Part shown: positions 18,619 to 26,733 of the stretch, in pieces
Numbering within the stretch: position 1 is the first letter of the stretch
Layout of the letters: every line of letters starts with the position of its first letter
Origin: PALSA-1004 sp963804885
GTDB lineage: Bacteria; Pseudomonadota; Gammaproteobacteria; Burkholderiales; SG8-41
Assembly (NCBI GenBank): GCA_963804885.1
Contig: CAWDSF010000020.1
Span: forward strand, 620,001-684,000
Length of the DNA stretch: 64,000 bases
Direction: 5' to 3'
Notes under the pieces: generated by a model
What the model saw: only the letters and a program-made list of their open reading frames with translations
What the model was told of the DNA's origin: nothing
Database searches by the model: none
Translations under genes and position numbers: made by a program

Positions 18619-18669
18619 CCGGACCGCACGCGAGCGACCGCACAATCGCGCGTCGCACACGCGGTCCGG
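18619..18669 (+). other. Strong stem-loop in the leader of the DUF3300 gene
   Basis: Outer 9-bp perfect inverted repeat CCGGACCGC (18619-18627) / GCGGTCCGG (18661-18669). An inner GCGAC (18634-18638) / GTCGC (18652-18656) pair nests inside it. There is no U-run, so it is not a standard terminator. It ends 23 bases before the ATG of the next gene and could stabilise, attenuate or process the transcript. Confidence 0.5.
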
Positions 18670-18692
18670 CAGGTAACGCCAAGGAGAAGAAG

Positions 18693-20237
18693 ATGACGAT
18701 CGCACGCACGGGACGGTTCTTGATTGCACTGTTGGTGCTGTTGTTCGGCGCGGCAGCCGCGAACGCGCAGCAAAGCGCGCAGCCGCCCGCGTTCACGCAG
18801 CAGGAGCTCGATCAGATACTCGCGCCGATCGCGCTGTATCCCGATTCGCTGCTGTCGCAGATCATGATGGCGGCGACGTATCCGCGCGAAGTCACCGAAG
18901 CGGCGGACTGGTCGCGCAACAACCGCGATCTCAACGGCGACCGCGCCGTGCGCGCCGTCGAGCGCTATGACTGGGATCCGAGCGTGAAATCGCTCGTCGC
19001 ATTCCCGCAAATCCTCGCCATGATGGACGAGAAAATCAACTGGACCGAGGATCTCGGTGACGCGTTTCTCGACCAGCAGGCGCAGGTGATGGATACGGTG
19101 CAGTATCTGCGCCGCCAGGCGTACTCGGCCGGCAACCTGCGCTCGTCCGACCAGTTTCGCGTCGACGTGCGCGACGGCGGCTTCGTGATCGACTTCGTCA
19201 ATCCGGAAGTCGCCTATCTGCCGTACTACAACCCGGTCGTCGTCTACGGAACGTGGTGGTGGCCGACGCACCAGCCGGTGTATTGGGCGCCGTGGCCCGG
19301 CTATTACGCGCGTGCCGGCTTCCACGGTTACGCATGGGGCCCGCCCATACGCGTCAGCCGCGGCTTCTTCTACAGTGCACCGGACTGGCGTCAGCGCCGC
19401 GTGAACATCGTCAACGTCAATAATTATTACTATCGCGCGCCGACATCGCATCGCACCGATGCGCCCAACCCTGTGGCGGGCGCGCCGCATGTCTGGCAGC
19501 ACGACACCGCGCGGCGTAGTGCCGAGCCGCGGCGCGATGCCACGTGGCGGCAACGGCCGCGCACGGAAGCGAATGTGCGGGCTGAAACCGCGCCCCGCGT
19601 GGAAGCTGCGCCGGATGGGCGGCGCGACGGGCGCGATCGCGGTGCGCAATACGGCAACCGTGGCACGCCTGCCAATGCGCCGGCAACCGTCGCGGCACCG
19701 CCCGCTCAAGCGCGCGTGGCGCCGACGCCGGCCGCGCCAAGCCAACCAGTCGTCGCTGCGCCGGCGCCGAACACGCCGCGCGCCGCAGAAGCACGTGGAC
19801 GTGAATCTCGCGGCAACGATACGCGCGCCAGTGACTCGCGTGGCAATGACGGGCGCGGGTTCGAGCAACGCGGCGAGCGCACGCAAAGACACGACCCGCG
19901 CTTGGATTCGAATCGAGTCAGTCAGCAACCGCAACAACCGGCTGCCGCGGCTCCTGCGGCGCGTGCGCCGGTAGCGGCAGCCACGCCGCCAGTCGCGTCA
20001 TCGGCGCAGCCGGCGGCACGTCAACCGCGCGTCGCGCCGGCTGCTGCTCCGGCACCGGCTGCGCCCGTCGCTGCCGGCCGGCCGCCGGAGGCAAAATCCG
20101 CGGCGACCAATGCACCGCGTTCGGCGGAAGCCGGTCGTGGAGATGGGCGGCAAGGCGGTTCACATGAACGCGGCGGCCGTCCGGGATCGAACGACAATAC
20201 GGTTGCCGCAGGCGGAAATACGCGCCAGCGCGAGTAA
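18693..20237 (+). CDS. DUF3300 domain secreted protein
   Basis: 514 aa with an AAGGAGAAG ribosome site. Signal peptide residues 1-25 (ANAQ). The DUF3300 domain covers about residues 35-260: LDQILAPIALYPDSLLSQIMMAATYPREV, DWDPSVKSLVAFP, YLRRQA, and VAYLPYYNPVVVYGTWWWP, a Trp/Tyr-rich segment. From about residue 270 to the end is a disordered tail of Ala, Pro, Arg and Gln with RGES/RGND repeats. The function is unknown; the domain is found in periplasmic or surface proteins of Proteobacteria. A terminator follows. Confidence 0.85.
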   Translation: MTIARTGRFLIALLVLLFGAAAANAQQSAQPPAFTQQELDQILAPIALYPDSLLSQIMMAATYPREVTEAADWSRNNRDLNGDRAVRAVERYDWDPSVKSLVAFPQILAMMDEKINWTEDLGDAFLDQQAQVMDTVQYLRRQAYSAGNLRSSDQFRVDVRDGGFVIDFVNPEVAYLPYYNPVVVYGTWWWPTHQPVYWAPWPGYYARAGFHGYAWGPPIRVSRGFFYSAPDWRQRRVNIVNVNNYYYRAPTSHRTDAPNPVAGAPHVWQHDTARRSAEPRRDATWRQRPRTEANVRAETAPRVEAAPDGRRDGRDRGAQYGNRGTPANAPATVAAPPAQARVAPTPAAPSQPVVAAPAPNTPRAAEARGRESRGNDTRASDSRGNDGRGFEQRGERTQRHDPRLDSNRVSQQPQQPAAAAPAARAPVAAATPPVASSAQPAARQPRVAPAAAPAPAAPVAAGRPPEAKSAATNAPRSAEAGRGDGRQGGSHERGGRPGSNDNTVAAGGNTRQRE

Positions 20238-20290
20238 GGAAACTCAAGTCCGCGCGCCAAGCGCGGCAGTCTATAATCGGCCGGCACCAG

Positions 20291-20319
20291 CGCGACCCTT
20301 CCGGGTCGCGTTGTTTTTT
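20291..20319 (+). terminator. Rho-independent terminator after the DUF3300 gene
   Basis: 8-bp perfect stem CGCGACCC (20291-20298) / GGGTCGCG (20303-20310), loop TTCC, followed by TTGTTTTTT. It lies 53 bases after the stop at 20237 and ends just before the ribosome site of the nitroreductase gene. Confidence 0.85.
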
Positions 20320-20329
20320 GGAGAAGTTC

Positions 20330-21025
20330 ATGCCGGACGAAATTTATAGCGCTGCACCCGACGTATTTGCAGCCGCGCGCACGCGCCGCTCGATCCGCGC
20401 GTACAAAACCGATCCCGTGCCCGTCGACACGTTGCGGGATATCGTGGCGCTCGGCAGCCAGGCGCCGAGCGGATCCAACATTCAGCCGTGGCGCGTGCAT
20501 GTGCTGACCGGCGCGACGTTGAACCGACTCGGCACCGCGATGCAGACCGCGTTTCTCACCGACGAACCCGGCCACAAGCGCGACTACGATTACTATACCG
20601 ATCCGATCGAAGAGCCTTATCTCGCGCGCCGCCGTCAGTGCGGCTGGGGGCTTTACGGCACGCTCGGCATCGGGCGCGGCGACCACGCGAAGTCGAAAGC
20701 GTATCGCGCGATGAATTACAATTTTTTCGGCGCGCCGGCGGGGCTCGTGTTCACGATCGACCGCAAGCTCGAGCGCGGGAGCTGGCTCGACTACGGAATG
20801 TTCCTGCAGACGATCATGCTGGCCGCGCGTGCGCGCGGCCTGCACACGTGCGCGGAGGCGGCGATTGCGAGCTATCCCGACATCGTGCGGCGCGAACTCG
20901 GCATCACGCGCGACTGGATCGTGATTTGCGGCATGGCGCTGGGTTACGCACAGCCTGAGGCGATCGTGAACACGTTTCGCCCGCCGCGCATCGCGCTCGA
21001 GGACTACGCGGTTTTTTTGGATTGA
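20330..21025 (+). CDS. Nitroreductase family flavoprotein
   Basis: 231 aa from the ATG at 20330 with GGAGAAG upstream; the TTG at 20318 overlaps the preceding terminator. FMN-dependent oxidoreductase of the nitroreductase superfamily that reduces nitro or quinone groups using NAD(P)H in the cytoplasm. Seen: RTRRSIRAYKTDPV for FMN phosphate contact, QAPSGSNIQPW, and the C-terminal GMALGYAQPEA. The sequence resembles the nitrobenzoate reductase-like branch (PYLARRRQCGWGLYG insertion). It stands alone, bounded by a terminator upstream. Confidence 0.88.
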   Translation: MPDEIYSAAPDVFAAARTRRSIRAYKTDPVPVDTLRDIVALGSQAPSGSNIQPWRVHVLTGATLNRLGTAMQTAFLTDEPGHKRDYDYYTDPIEEPYLARRRQCGWGLYGTLGIGRGDHAKSKAYRAMNYNFFGAPAGLVFTIDRKLERGSWLDYGMFLQTIMLAARARGLHTCAEAAIASYPDIVRRELGITRDWIVICGMALGYAQPEAIVNTFRPPRIALEDYAVFLD

Positions 21026-21155
21026 TGACGATTTCTTAGCCTCAAGTGAGGATCAAGGGGCGGATGGGGTAATTCCGCGCCAGCCATGCTGGAAAGCACC
21101 GGAAAAAAGCCCTACACTGCGCCCTGTCATTCGACCATCAGTAGCGAGGAAATCA

Positions 21156-22118
21156 ATGCGCCGTATCGCGAGTTTGTCGGCCGCCATTTTTGGCGTCGGT
21201 TTTTGCGTCGCCGGATTTGCCCAGACTTATCCAGCCAAACCGATCCGCCTGATCAACGCATACGCGCCGGGCGGCGCGAGTGACGTCGTGGCGCGGGCGT
21301 TTGCCGCGAAACTCACGGAATCGCTGGGTCAGCAAGTGACTGTCGATCCGCGCGTCGGCGCCGGCGGCAACATAGCCGCTGAAATTGCGGCACGCAGTCC
21401 CGCCGATGGCTACACGCTGCTGATGTCGACGATTTTTCTTTCGACCAATCAGAGTCTTTATTCGAAATTGAGCTGGGATCCCCAAAAGGATTTCGCGCCG
21501 GTCTCGATGCTGACCGCCGCGCCGCTCATTTTGTGCGTGCATCCGTCGCTGCCGGTCAAAAACACGCAGGAACTGATTGCACTGGCCAAAAAGAAGCCGG
21601 GCGAGCTGGATTTTCCGTCGGCCGGCAACGGATCTTCGATGCATCTCGGCACCGAGCTTTTCAACATGATGGCCGGCATCAAGGCCGTCCATGTTCCGTA
21701 TAAAGGTTCCGGCCCCGGCGTGCTCGACGTCATCAGCGGCAGGCTGCAGTTCATGTTGAACCCGATGCCCGAGCCGGTGCCTTTCATCAAGTCCGGCAGA
21801 TTGCGCGGACTCGCCACTTCCACGTTAAAGCGCATTGCCGCGCTGCCCGACCTGCCGCCGGTTGCGGATGCATTGCCCGGATTCGAAGTTCTGACCTGGC
21901 AGGGAATCGTCGCGCCGGCCGGCACCCCGGTGGATATCATCAACCGCTTGAATAGCGAACTCGTCAAGGCGCTGAAGAGCCCCGAGTTCGAGTCGCGGCT
22001 GCGCGAGATGGGGCTCGAGCTCTACGGCACCACGCCGGAGCAATTCGCCAAACTCATCAGGGACGATAACGCGAAGTGGGCCAAAGTCATCAAGGCCACC
22101 GGCGCACGCATCGATTGA
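21156..22118 (+). CDS. Bug/TctC family periplasmic binding protein
   Basis: 320 aa, ATG preceded by GCGAGGAAATC. Signal peptide residues 1-23 (GFAQ), then TYPAKPIRLINAYAPGGASD; the binding loop has the unusual NAYAPGG. Other marks are VDPRVGAGGNIAAE, HVPYKGSGPGVLDVISG and ALPDLPPVADALPGF. A TGGAAA-N17-TACACT pair at 21090-21118 is a modest promoter candidate. The next gene is a damaged VOC protein 36 bases downstream. Confidence 0.9.
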   Translation: MRRIASLSAAIFGVGFCVAGFAQTYPAKPIRLINAYAPGGASDVVARAFAAKLTESLGQQVTVDPRVGAGGNIAAEIAARSPADGYTLLMSTIFLSTNQSLYSKLSWDPQKDFAPVSMLTAAPLILCVHPSLPVKNTQELIALAKKKPGELDFPSAGNGSSMHLGTELFNMMAGIKAVHVPYKGSGPGVLDVISGRLQFMLNPMPEPVPFIKSGRLRGLATSTLKRIAALPDLPPVADALPGFEVLTWQGIVAPAGTPVDIINRLNSELVKALKSPEFESRLREMGLELYGTTPEQFAKLIRDDNAKWAKVIKATGARID

Positions 22119-22154
22119 TTCGCTCCGTTCAATGACATCAACCGAAAGAACCCA

Positions 22155-22560
22155 ATGGCCAACGCAACCTTAAGCTTCGACCACGTCCACGTCATCAGCA
22201 AAGCAGCCGCAGGCCACGGCTGACTGGTACGCGGACAAACTCGGCGGCACGATCACCAAAAGCGCAACGGTGCAAAACGCGCCGCAGATTTACGTGTCGT
22301 TCGGCGAGGCGTTCATCATCGTGCGCGGCCAGCGGCCCGGCGAAAGTTGGCGAAGGACAAGCCGAACCTGGAATGGGGCGCCGATCATTTCGGCTTTCAG
22401 GTGCAAAGGCGATTTCAATGCGTTCTGCGCGGGCCTGCGCGCGAAGGGCGTCAAGTTCAGCATGGAGCCCACTGATATCAATCCGTCGACGCGCATTGCG
22501 TTCGTCGATGCGCCGGATGGCGTGAGCGTCGAGCTCTTGAGCCGGAAGGCGGCGCCTTAA
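22155..22560 (+). pseudogene. VOC/glyoxalase family protein with three single-base indels
   Basis: The reading frame starts MANATLSFDHVHVIS, a typical vicinal-oxygen-chelate start. Three corrections restore it: remove one base near 22206-22210 to give QATADWYADKLGG; add one A at 22343-22345 to give KLAKDKPNLEWGADHFGFQV; remove the C at 22404 to give KGDFNAF. The corrected length is 134 aa, ending VDAPDGVSVELLSRKAAP. The family includes glyoxalases, ring-cleaving dioxygenases and resistance proteins binding a divalent metal. Three indels in 200 bases suggest either a pseudogene or locally poor sequence. Confidence 0.7.
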
Positions 22561-22585
22561 CAACGTAATTGCGCGAACGTCATTT

Positions 22586-22611
22586 CGCGAAGCGCAGTTC
22601 TGCGCTTCGCG
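22586..22611 (-). terminator. Hairpin after the Bug stop
   Basis: 12-bp perfect stem CGCGAAGCGCAG / CTGCGCTTCGCG with a tiny TT spacer, three bases past the stop of the minus-strand Bug gene and between convergent genes. No U-run follows, so it may act with Rho or protect a 3' end. Confidence 0.5.
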
Positions 22612-22613
22612 GG

Positions 22614-23606
22614 TTACTGATCGATCTTGATCCCCGAGGTCTTGATGACCTTGCCCCACTTGATGGTTTCTTCGCGCATGAATGCCGCGAGCTCTTCGGG
22701 CGTCGAGGTAACGGCATTCGCGCCCTGGCTGGCGAACCGTTGTTTCGTGTCGGCGGACTGCAGCACGGTGACCAGCGCTGCATGCAGTTTCGCGACGACG
22801 TCCTTTGGCGTCGCGGCAGCAACGACGATCCCGTACCAGTTATCGGCATTGACCGACGGGTAGCCGGCCTCCGCCATCGTCGGCACGTTGGGCAGCGGTG
22901 CTGCGCGCTTCGCCGTCGCAATCGCCAGCGCACGCATCTTGCCGCCCTGCACATGCGGAAGCAGCACCGGCAGATCGAGTATCGTGGCCTGCACGTGGCC
23001 ACCCAGCAAATCGATCACCGCGGGTGCGGCGCCTTTATAGGGAACATGCAGGATGTTCACGCCGGCCGCTATCTTGAATGATTCAAACGCAAGGTTGGGC
23101 ATGTTGCCGTTGCCGGTCGACCCGTAGCTCATCTGGCCGGGCTTGACCTTCGCGAGCGCGACGAACTCTTTCGCGGTCTTGACCGGCAGCGCCGGATGCA
23201 CGACGAGCATCTCGGGCACCGTCACGGCGAGTGTGACCGGCACGAAATCGCGATTGAGGTCGTACGGCAGCTTGTCGTAGAGGTTGGCGTAAAACGACAG
23301 CACGGCGCTGCTGCCGAGATAAACGGAGTAGCCGTCCGCCGGTGACTTGGCCACATTCTCGGTGGCGACGATTCCGCCCGCGCCCGCGCGGTTGTCGACG
23401 ACGACCTGCTGGCCGGTTACCTCCGTCAGCTTCTGCGCGATTGCGCGCGCAAATATGTCGGCGGGGCCGCCGGCCGGAAAACCCACCACGATGCGGATGG
23501 ATTTGTTCGGATACGTTGCAGGCGTTTGTGCGAATGCGGACGCGCCAGCCGCCACTCCGGCGGCCGCAGCGGCGAACCGGATAACTTGATGCATCGTGTA
23601 ACTCAT
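22614..23606 (-). CDS. Bug/TctC family periplasmic binding protein
   Basis: 330 aa. Its ATG overlaps the upstream gene's TGA by one base (TGATG), so translation is coupled to the LLM oxidoreductase. Signal peptide residues 1-27 (AFAQ). Binding loop GFPAGGPAD, then VDNRAGAGGIVATE, HVPYKGAAPAVIDLLGG and PLPNVPTMAEAGYP. This tight coupling is the strongest link in the window between a Bug protein and a specific enzyme: the ligand is probably the substrate or precursor of the flavin oxidoreductase. Confidence 0.9.
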   Translation of the reverse strand: MSYTMHQVIRFAAAAAGVAAGASAFAQTPATYPNKSIRIVVGFPAGGPADIFARAIAQKLTEVTGQQVVVDNRAGAGGIVATENVAKSPADGYSVYLGSSAVLSFYANLYDKLPYDLNRDFVPVTLAVTVPEMLVVHPALPVKTAKEFVALAKVKPGQMSYGSTGNGNMPNLAFESFKIAAGVNILHVPYKGAAPAVIDLLGGHVQATILDLPVLLPHVQGGKMRALAIATAKRAAPLPNVPTMAEAGYPSVNADNWYGIVVAAATPKDVVAKLHAALVTVLQSADTKQRFASQGANAVTSTPEELAAFMREETIKWGKVIKTSGIKIDQ

Positions 23607-24661
23607 CAGTGAATGATCGTATTTTTATTGCGGAAATTCGGCGCGACTTTTTCCATGAAGAGCCGGATGCTGTTGGCCGCGACCTCGTGCGGCATGGGCC
23701 CGATGCGGAAGACGAGAATCAAGCCGCCGACGCCGATCTTGTCGATCTCGGCGAGCGCTTCGGTCACCGTCGCGGGCGAGCCGCAGAGCATGGAGTGCTG
23801 GACCTGGTTGCGCGCGGCCGGCGCGGTTTCCGTTTTCAGGATCAGGCCCTGTTCCTTGTAGACTTTTTCGCGCATCGCCGAGCGGAATGCCTGCTGCGTA
23901 TCGAACGCGGGCATCGCGAGGCGCTTCGCCTCGGCGTCGGTTTCCCCGACGAAGATATTCTTCCACACCCACGTGTTGTCGACGTTCTGCGCGACGGTTT
24001 TTTCGTCGAAGCCGGAATCGCGCATCGTCTTGCGATAAAGGTCCATGCGGTGTTTCGTCACTTCGTTGCTCTGGATGTTCATCAGGAACGGCCGGCCGGC
24101 GCGCGCCATGCCCAGCATCGCTTCCTCGCTCGAGCATGCGCGCACGATGAACGGATGCGGCTTCGTATACGGGCGCGGGCGCAGGAGCGGCAGCCGCAGG
24201 TTCCAGAACTTGCCCTTGTGCTCGTAATTCTCGGTGGTCCACGCCTTGATCATGATGTCTTCGGCTTCGACCAGCCGCTCGTAGGCTTCCGCCGGCTCGA
24301 TGCCGTAGCCCTGGTAGTCGTAGACGTTGTACGCGGTGCCGCGGCCGAGTCCCACCACCAGGCGGCCCTTGCTGATGTTGTCGATCAGCGCCATCTGCTC
24401 GGCCATGCGGATCGGATGGTGCAACGACATTTGCGCGACCGCGAAGCCGATCTGGATTTGTTTCGTGCTCGACGCGAGCGCCGCGGCGAAGGTCACCGGG
24501 TCGACGTACGCGCAGATGCCGTCGAAATGGTGCTCGGCGAGCCACAGCATTTCCATGCCGAGCTCGTCGCACAGCTGCGCCTCGCGCAGGGTTTCCTCGA
24601 TTACCTGGTGGTCTTTCTTCGGGTCCATCGACGCGGGAAACAGGAAATTGCTGAACTTCAT
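23606..24661 (-). CDS. LLM class flavin-dependent oxidoreductase
   Basis: 351 aa. Bacterial luciferase-like monooxygenase using reduced FMN (or F420 in other groups); it inserts oxygen or oxidises a small organic. Typical marks: EMLWLAEHHFDG near residues 37-48, RLVVGLGRGTAYNVYDYQGYGI near 100, and the GSPATVTEALAEIDKIGVGGLI tail. Start ATG at 24661; AGGAAGGCACAACG precedes it. It follows a GntR-FCD regulator on the same strand (80-base gap) and is coupled to a Bug gene, so regulator, enzyme and binding protein form a compact module. Confidence 0.88.
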   Translation of the reverse strand: MKFSNFLFPASMDPKKDHQVIEETLREAQLCDELGMEMLWLAEHHFDGICAYVDPVTFAAALASSTKQIQIGFAVAQMSLHHPIRMAEQMALIDNISKGRLVVGLGRGTAYNVYDYQGYGIEPAEAYERLVEAEDIMIKAWTTENYEHKGKFWNLRLPLLRPRPYTKPHPFIVRACSSEEAMLGMARAGRPFLMNIQSNEVTKHRMDLYRKTMRDSGFDEKTVAQNVDNTWVWKNIFVGETDAEAKRLAMPAFDTQQAFRSAMREKVYKEQGLILKTETAPAARNQVQHSMLCGSPATVTEALAEIDKIGVGGLILVFRIGPMPHEVAANSIRLFMEKVAPNFRNKNTIIH

Positions 24662-24741
24662 CGTTGTGCCTTCCTGGTTGACGCCAGCGCTTGCGCGCGG
24701 CTGATTGGAAAAATGCGGGTCTGCTGGAACATTTTGAGTTG

Positions 24742-25467
24742 CTATTCGTCGAGGTCGTCGCCGGCGGCACTGAGAAACCGCGCCTTGCCCTGCAGGATAT
24801 GGTCCGCCATCGCAGCCGCCGCGCGCGCAGCATCGCGCGTCGCGATGGCATCGATGATGGTCTGGTGTTCCTGGTTGGATGCCGCCATGGCGCTGCTCGA
24901 TGCGAGCCCGCGCTGGCGGAAAAGCCGCATTTCCTTGACGAACCCGTCGTAGACTTCCTGCAGGCGCCGGTTGTCTGCCGCCTCGACCAGCGCGGCGTGG
25001 AAGCCGGCGTTGAGCTCCTGAAACCGCGCCGTATCATTCTGCATGCGGGCTGCTTCCATCCCATCCACGAACGTGCGCAAGCGCGCCAGATTTTCGTCGG
25101 TAATGTGTTGCACGATGAGTTCGCCGGCCAGCCGCATCAACCCGGCACGCAGGTCGTATAGGTCGATCACGTCTTTGTGCGCGAGCTTGCGCACGAAAAA
25201 ACCGCGATTGGCGTGATTTTCCAGCAAGCCGGCCTGGGTAAGAGTGCGGCAAGCCTCGCGCACCGGCCCGCGACTGATGCCCAGCCGCGCCGCCAGCGCG
25301 AGTTCGTTGATGCGCCCGCCAAGTTCGAGCTCGTGCGCGAGGATCATGCGTTCGATCTCGGCATGGCAAATATTTACGAGCGTCTGGGAGCGCCGCAATT
25401 CCACGGCGTGTTCGGCGCCTGACGGCGGAGTCGAAGCACCGCGTTTGCGAACGGAATGAAGGGTCAT
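24742..25467 (-). CDS. GntR family transcriptional regulator, FCD subfamily
   Basis: 241 aa. N-terminal winged helix-turn-helix about residues 28-95 (RINELALAARLGISRGPVREACRTLTQAGLL) and C-terminal all-helical FCD domain about residues 105-230 that senses organic acids. The ATG at 25467 sits about seven bases after a -10-like box, so the mRNA may be leaderless. It probably represses its own promoter and the LLM-Bug genes downstream, using the dyad at 25497-25511. The ligand is likely the transported acid or its product. Confidence 0.88.
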   Translation of the reverse strand: MTLHSVRKRGASTPPSGAEHAVELRRSQTLVNICHAEIERMILAHELELGGRINELALAARLGISRGPVREACRTLTQAGLLENHANRGFFVRKLAHKDVIDLYDLRAGLMRLAGELIVQHITDENLARLRTFVDGMEAARMQNDTARFQELNAGFHAALVEAADNRRLQEVYDGFVKEMRLFRQRGLASSSAMAASNQEHQTIIDAIATRDAARAAAAMADHILQGKARFLSAAGDDLDE

Positions 25468-25473
25468 CCGCCA

Positions 25474-25502
25474 AGCGTAGGTAACCCGCGCTAAATTGTC
25501 AA
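25474..25502 (-). promoter_or_regulatory. Promoter of the GntR gene
   Basis: Minus-strand TTGACA (25497-25502), 17-base spacer, TACGCT (25474-25479). The expected start of transcription falls at or next to the ATG at 25467, leaving no room for a ribosome site. Confidence 0.5.
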
Positions 25503-25511
25503 CAGTTTACA
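25497..25511. promoter_or_regulatory. Putative GntR operator (15-bp dyad)
   Basis: TGTCAACAGTTTACA fits the perfect dyad TGTNAAC-N-GTTNACA. It overlaps the -35 element of the GntR promoter, the position expected for autorepression. Confidence 0.5.
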
Positions 25512-25556
25512 TCCGGGTAAAACGCCTTGCGATATAAGGAGTTGCGGCGTGTAGAT

Positions 25557-26717
25557 TTAATCGACCCGGATGCCGGCGGCCTTGACCAGCGCGGTCCATT
25601 TGTCGATCTCCGCGCGGATCAGCTTGTCGAACTGCGCGGGCGAGTTGCCGACGGGATCGAGGCCCTGCGTGCCGAACACTTCTATCATTGCGGGCTGCGC
25701 GAGGATCTTGACCATTTCGCGATTGAGCTTGTCGATGATGGGGCGCGGCGTCTTGGCGGGCGCCACGATGCCCTGCCAGTTTTCCACTTCGAATCCCGGC
25801 ACGCCCGCCTCGGCGATGGTCGGCACGTCGGGTGCTGCCTTCGAGCGTTTTGCGGTGGTGACGCCGAGCGCGCGCAGCTTGCCGTTCTTCACGAACGGCA
25901 GCGGCGGCGGCATGGTGCTGAACACCATTTGCACCTGCCCGGCGAGCAAATCCGTCAATGCCGGCGCAGTGCCCTTATAGGCGACGTGCACGATGTTGAT
26001 CTTCGTGACATGCTTGAAAAGCTCGCCCGTCATATGCAGCGACGAGGCCACGCCAGCCGATCCGTAATTGAGCGTGCCGGGCTTTGCTCTCGCCAATGCA
26101 ATCAGTTCTTTCACTGAGTTGGCTGCCAGCCCCGGATATACGACGAGTATGAACGGCGAGGTGACCAGCAGTGTTATGCCCGCGAAATCGCGCGCCGGAT
26201 TGTATGGCAGGTTCGGGCGCAAAGCCGGGTTGTGGGCGAGTCCGCCCATGCTGCCGAGAAAAAGCGTGTAGCCGTCGGGATCGGAAGTCGCAGCGATTTG
26301 TCCGCCGATCAGCCCGCCGGCGCCGCCGCGATTGTCGACGATGAACTGCTGGCCAAGCGACTCGGTCAGTCGCGCCGACATTGCGCGCGCAAGAATGTCG
26401 TTGCCGCCCCCTGGAGGGAAGGGGACGATAACGCGAACTGGATGGTCGGGATAATTTGTCGCGGGGGCGGGCGCCTGCGCGAGTAACACGGGGGCCGCGG
26501 CCGACTCGCGGACGTTCACATCCCGCAAGCGGGAGCCCTGCTCACTGCTCCCGTCCAGCCCCCCCGGCGGGAAAGGCACGATGACACGCACCGGATGATC
26601 GGGGTAAGTGTCTGCGCTGTCCGCCGCTTGAACGCCAGACGAAGTGAGCGTGAGCCACGCCGAAGTGCATGCCGCAAGCAGAGCCTTCATTAACTGACCA
26701 TCGAATTTCGAGTACAT
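25557..26717 (-). CDS. Bug/TctC binding protein with duplicated N-terminal segment (chimera)
   Basis: 386 aa, about 60 longer than its relatives. From the ATG at 26717 (GAAGGAG upstream) come a signal peptide (1-31) and the start of a Bug protein, with the 16-residue segment YPDHPVRVIVPFPPGG at residues 38-53. A 35-residue linker follows (54-88), ending AAAPVLLAQAPAPATN, like the end of a second signal peptide. The same 16 residues are then repeated at 89-104, and a complete Bug domain follows. The two copies are identical in protein but differ in 11 of 16 codons, all at third bases. This points to two old paralogues fused by a deletion. The mature protein would carry an extra N-terminal arm. 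Confidence 0.85.
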   Translation of the reverse strand: MYSKFDGQLMKALLAACTSAWLTLTSSGVQAADSADTYPDHPVRVIVPFPPGGLDGSSEQGSRLRDVNVRESAAAPVLLAQAPAPATNYPDHPVRVIVPFPPGGGNDILARAMSARLTESLGQQFIVDNRGGAGGLIGGQIAATSDPDGYTLFLGSMGGLAHNPALRPNLPYNPARDFAGITLLVTSPFILVVYPGLAANSVKELIALARAKPGTLNYGSAGVASSLHMTGELFKHVTKINIVHVAYKGTAPALTDLLAGQVQMVFSTMPPPLPFVKNGKLRALGVTTAKRSKAAPDVPTIAEAGVPGFEVENWQGIVAPAKTPRPIIDKLNREMVKILAQPAMIEVFGTQGLDPVGNSPAQFDKLIRAEIDKWTALVKAAGIRVD

Positions 26718-26733
26718 GCTGCCGTGCTCCTTC

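Noticed and set aside
21030..21055. CCTCA-AG-TGAGG hairpin after the nitroreductase gene
   Set aside because: Only a 5-bp stem with a two-base loop and no U-run, too weak to call a terminator.
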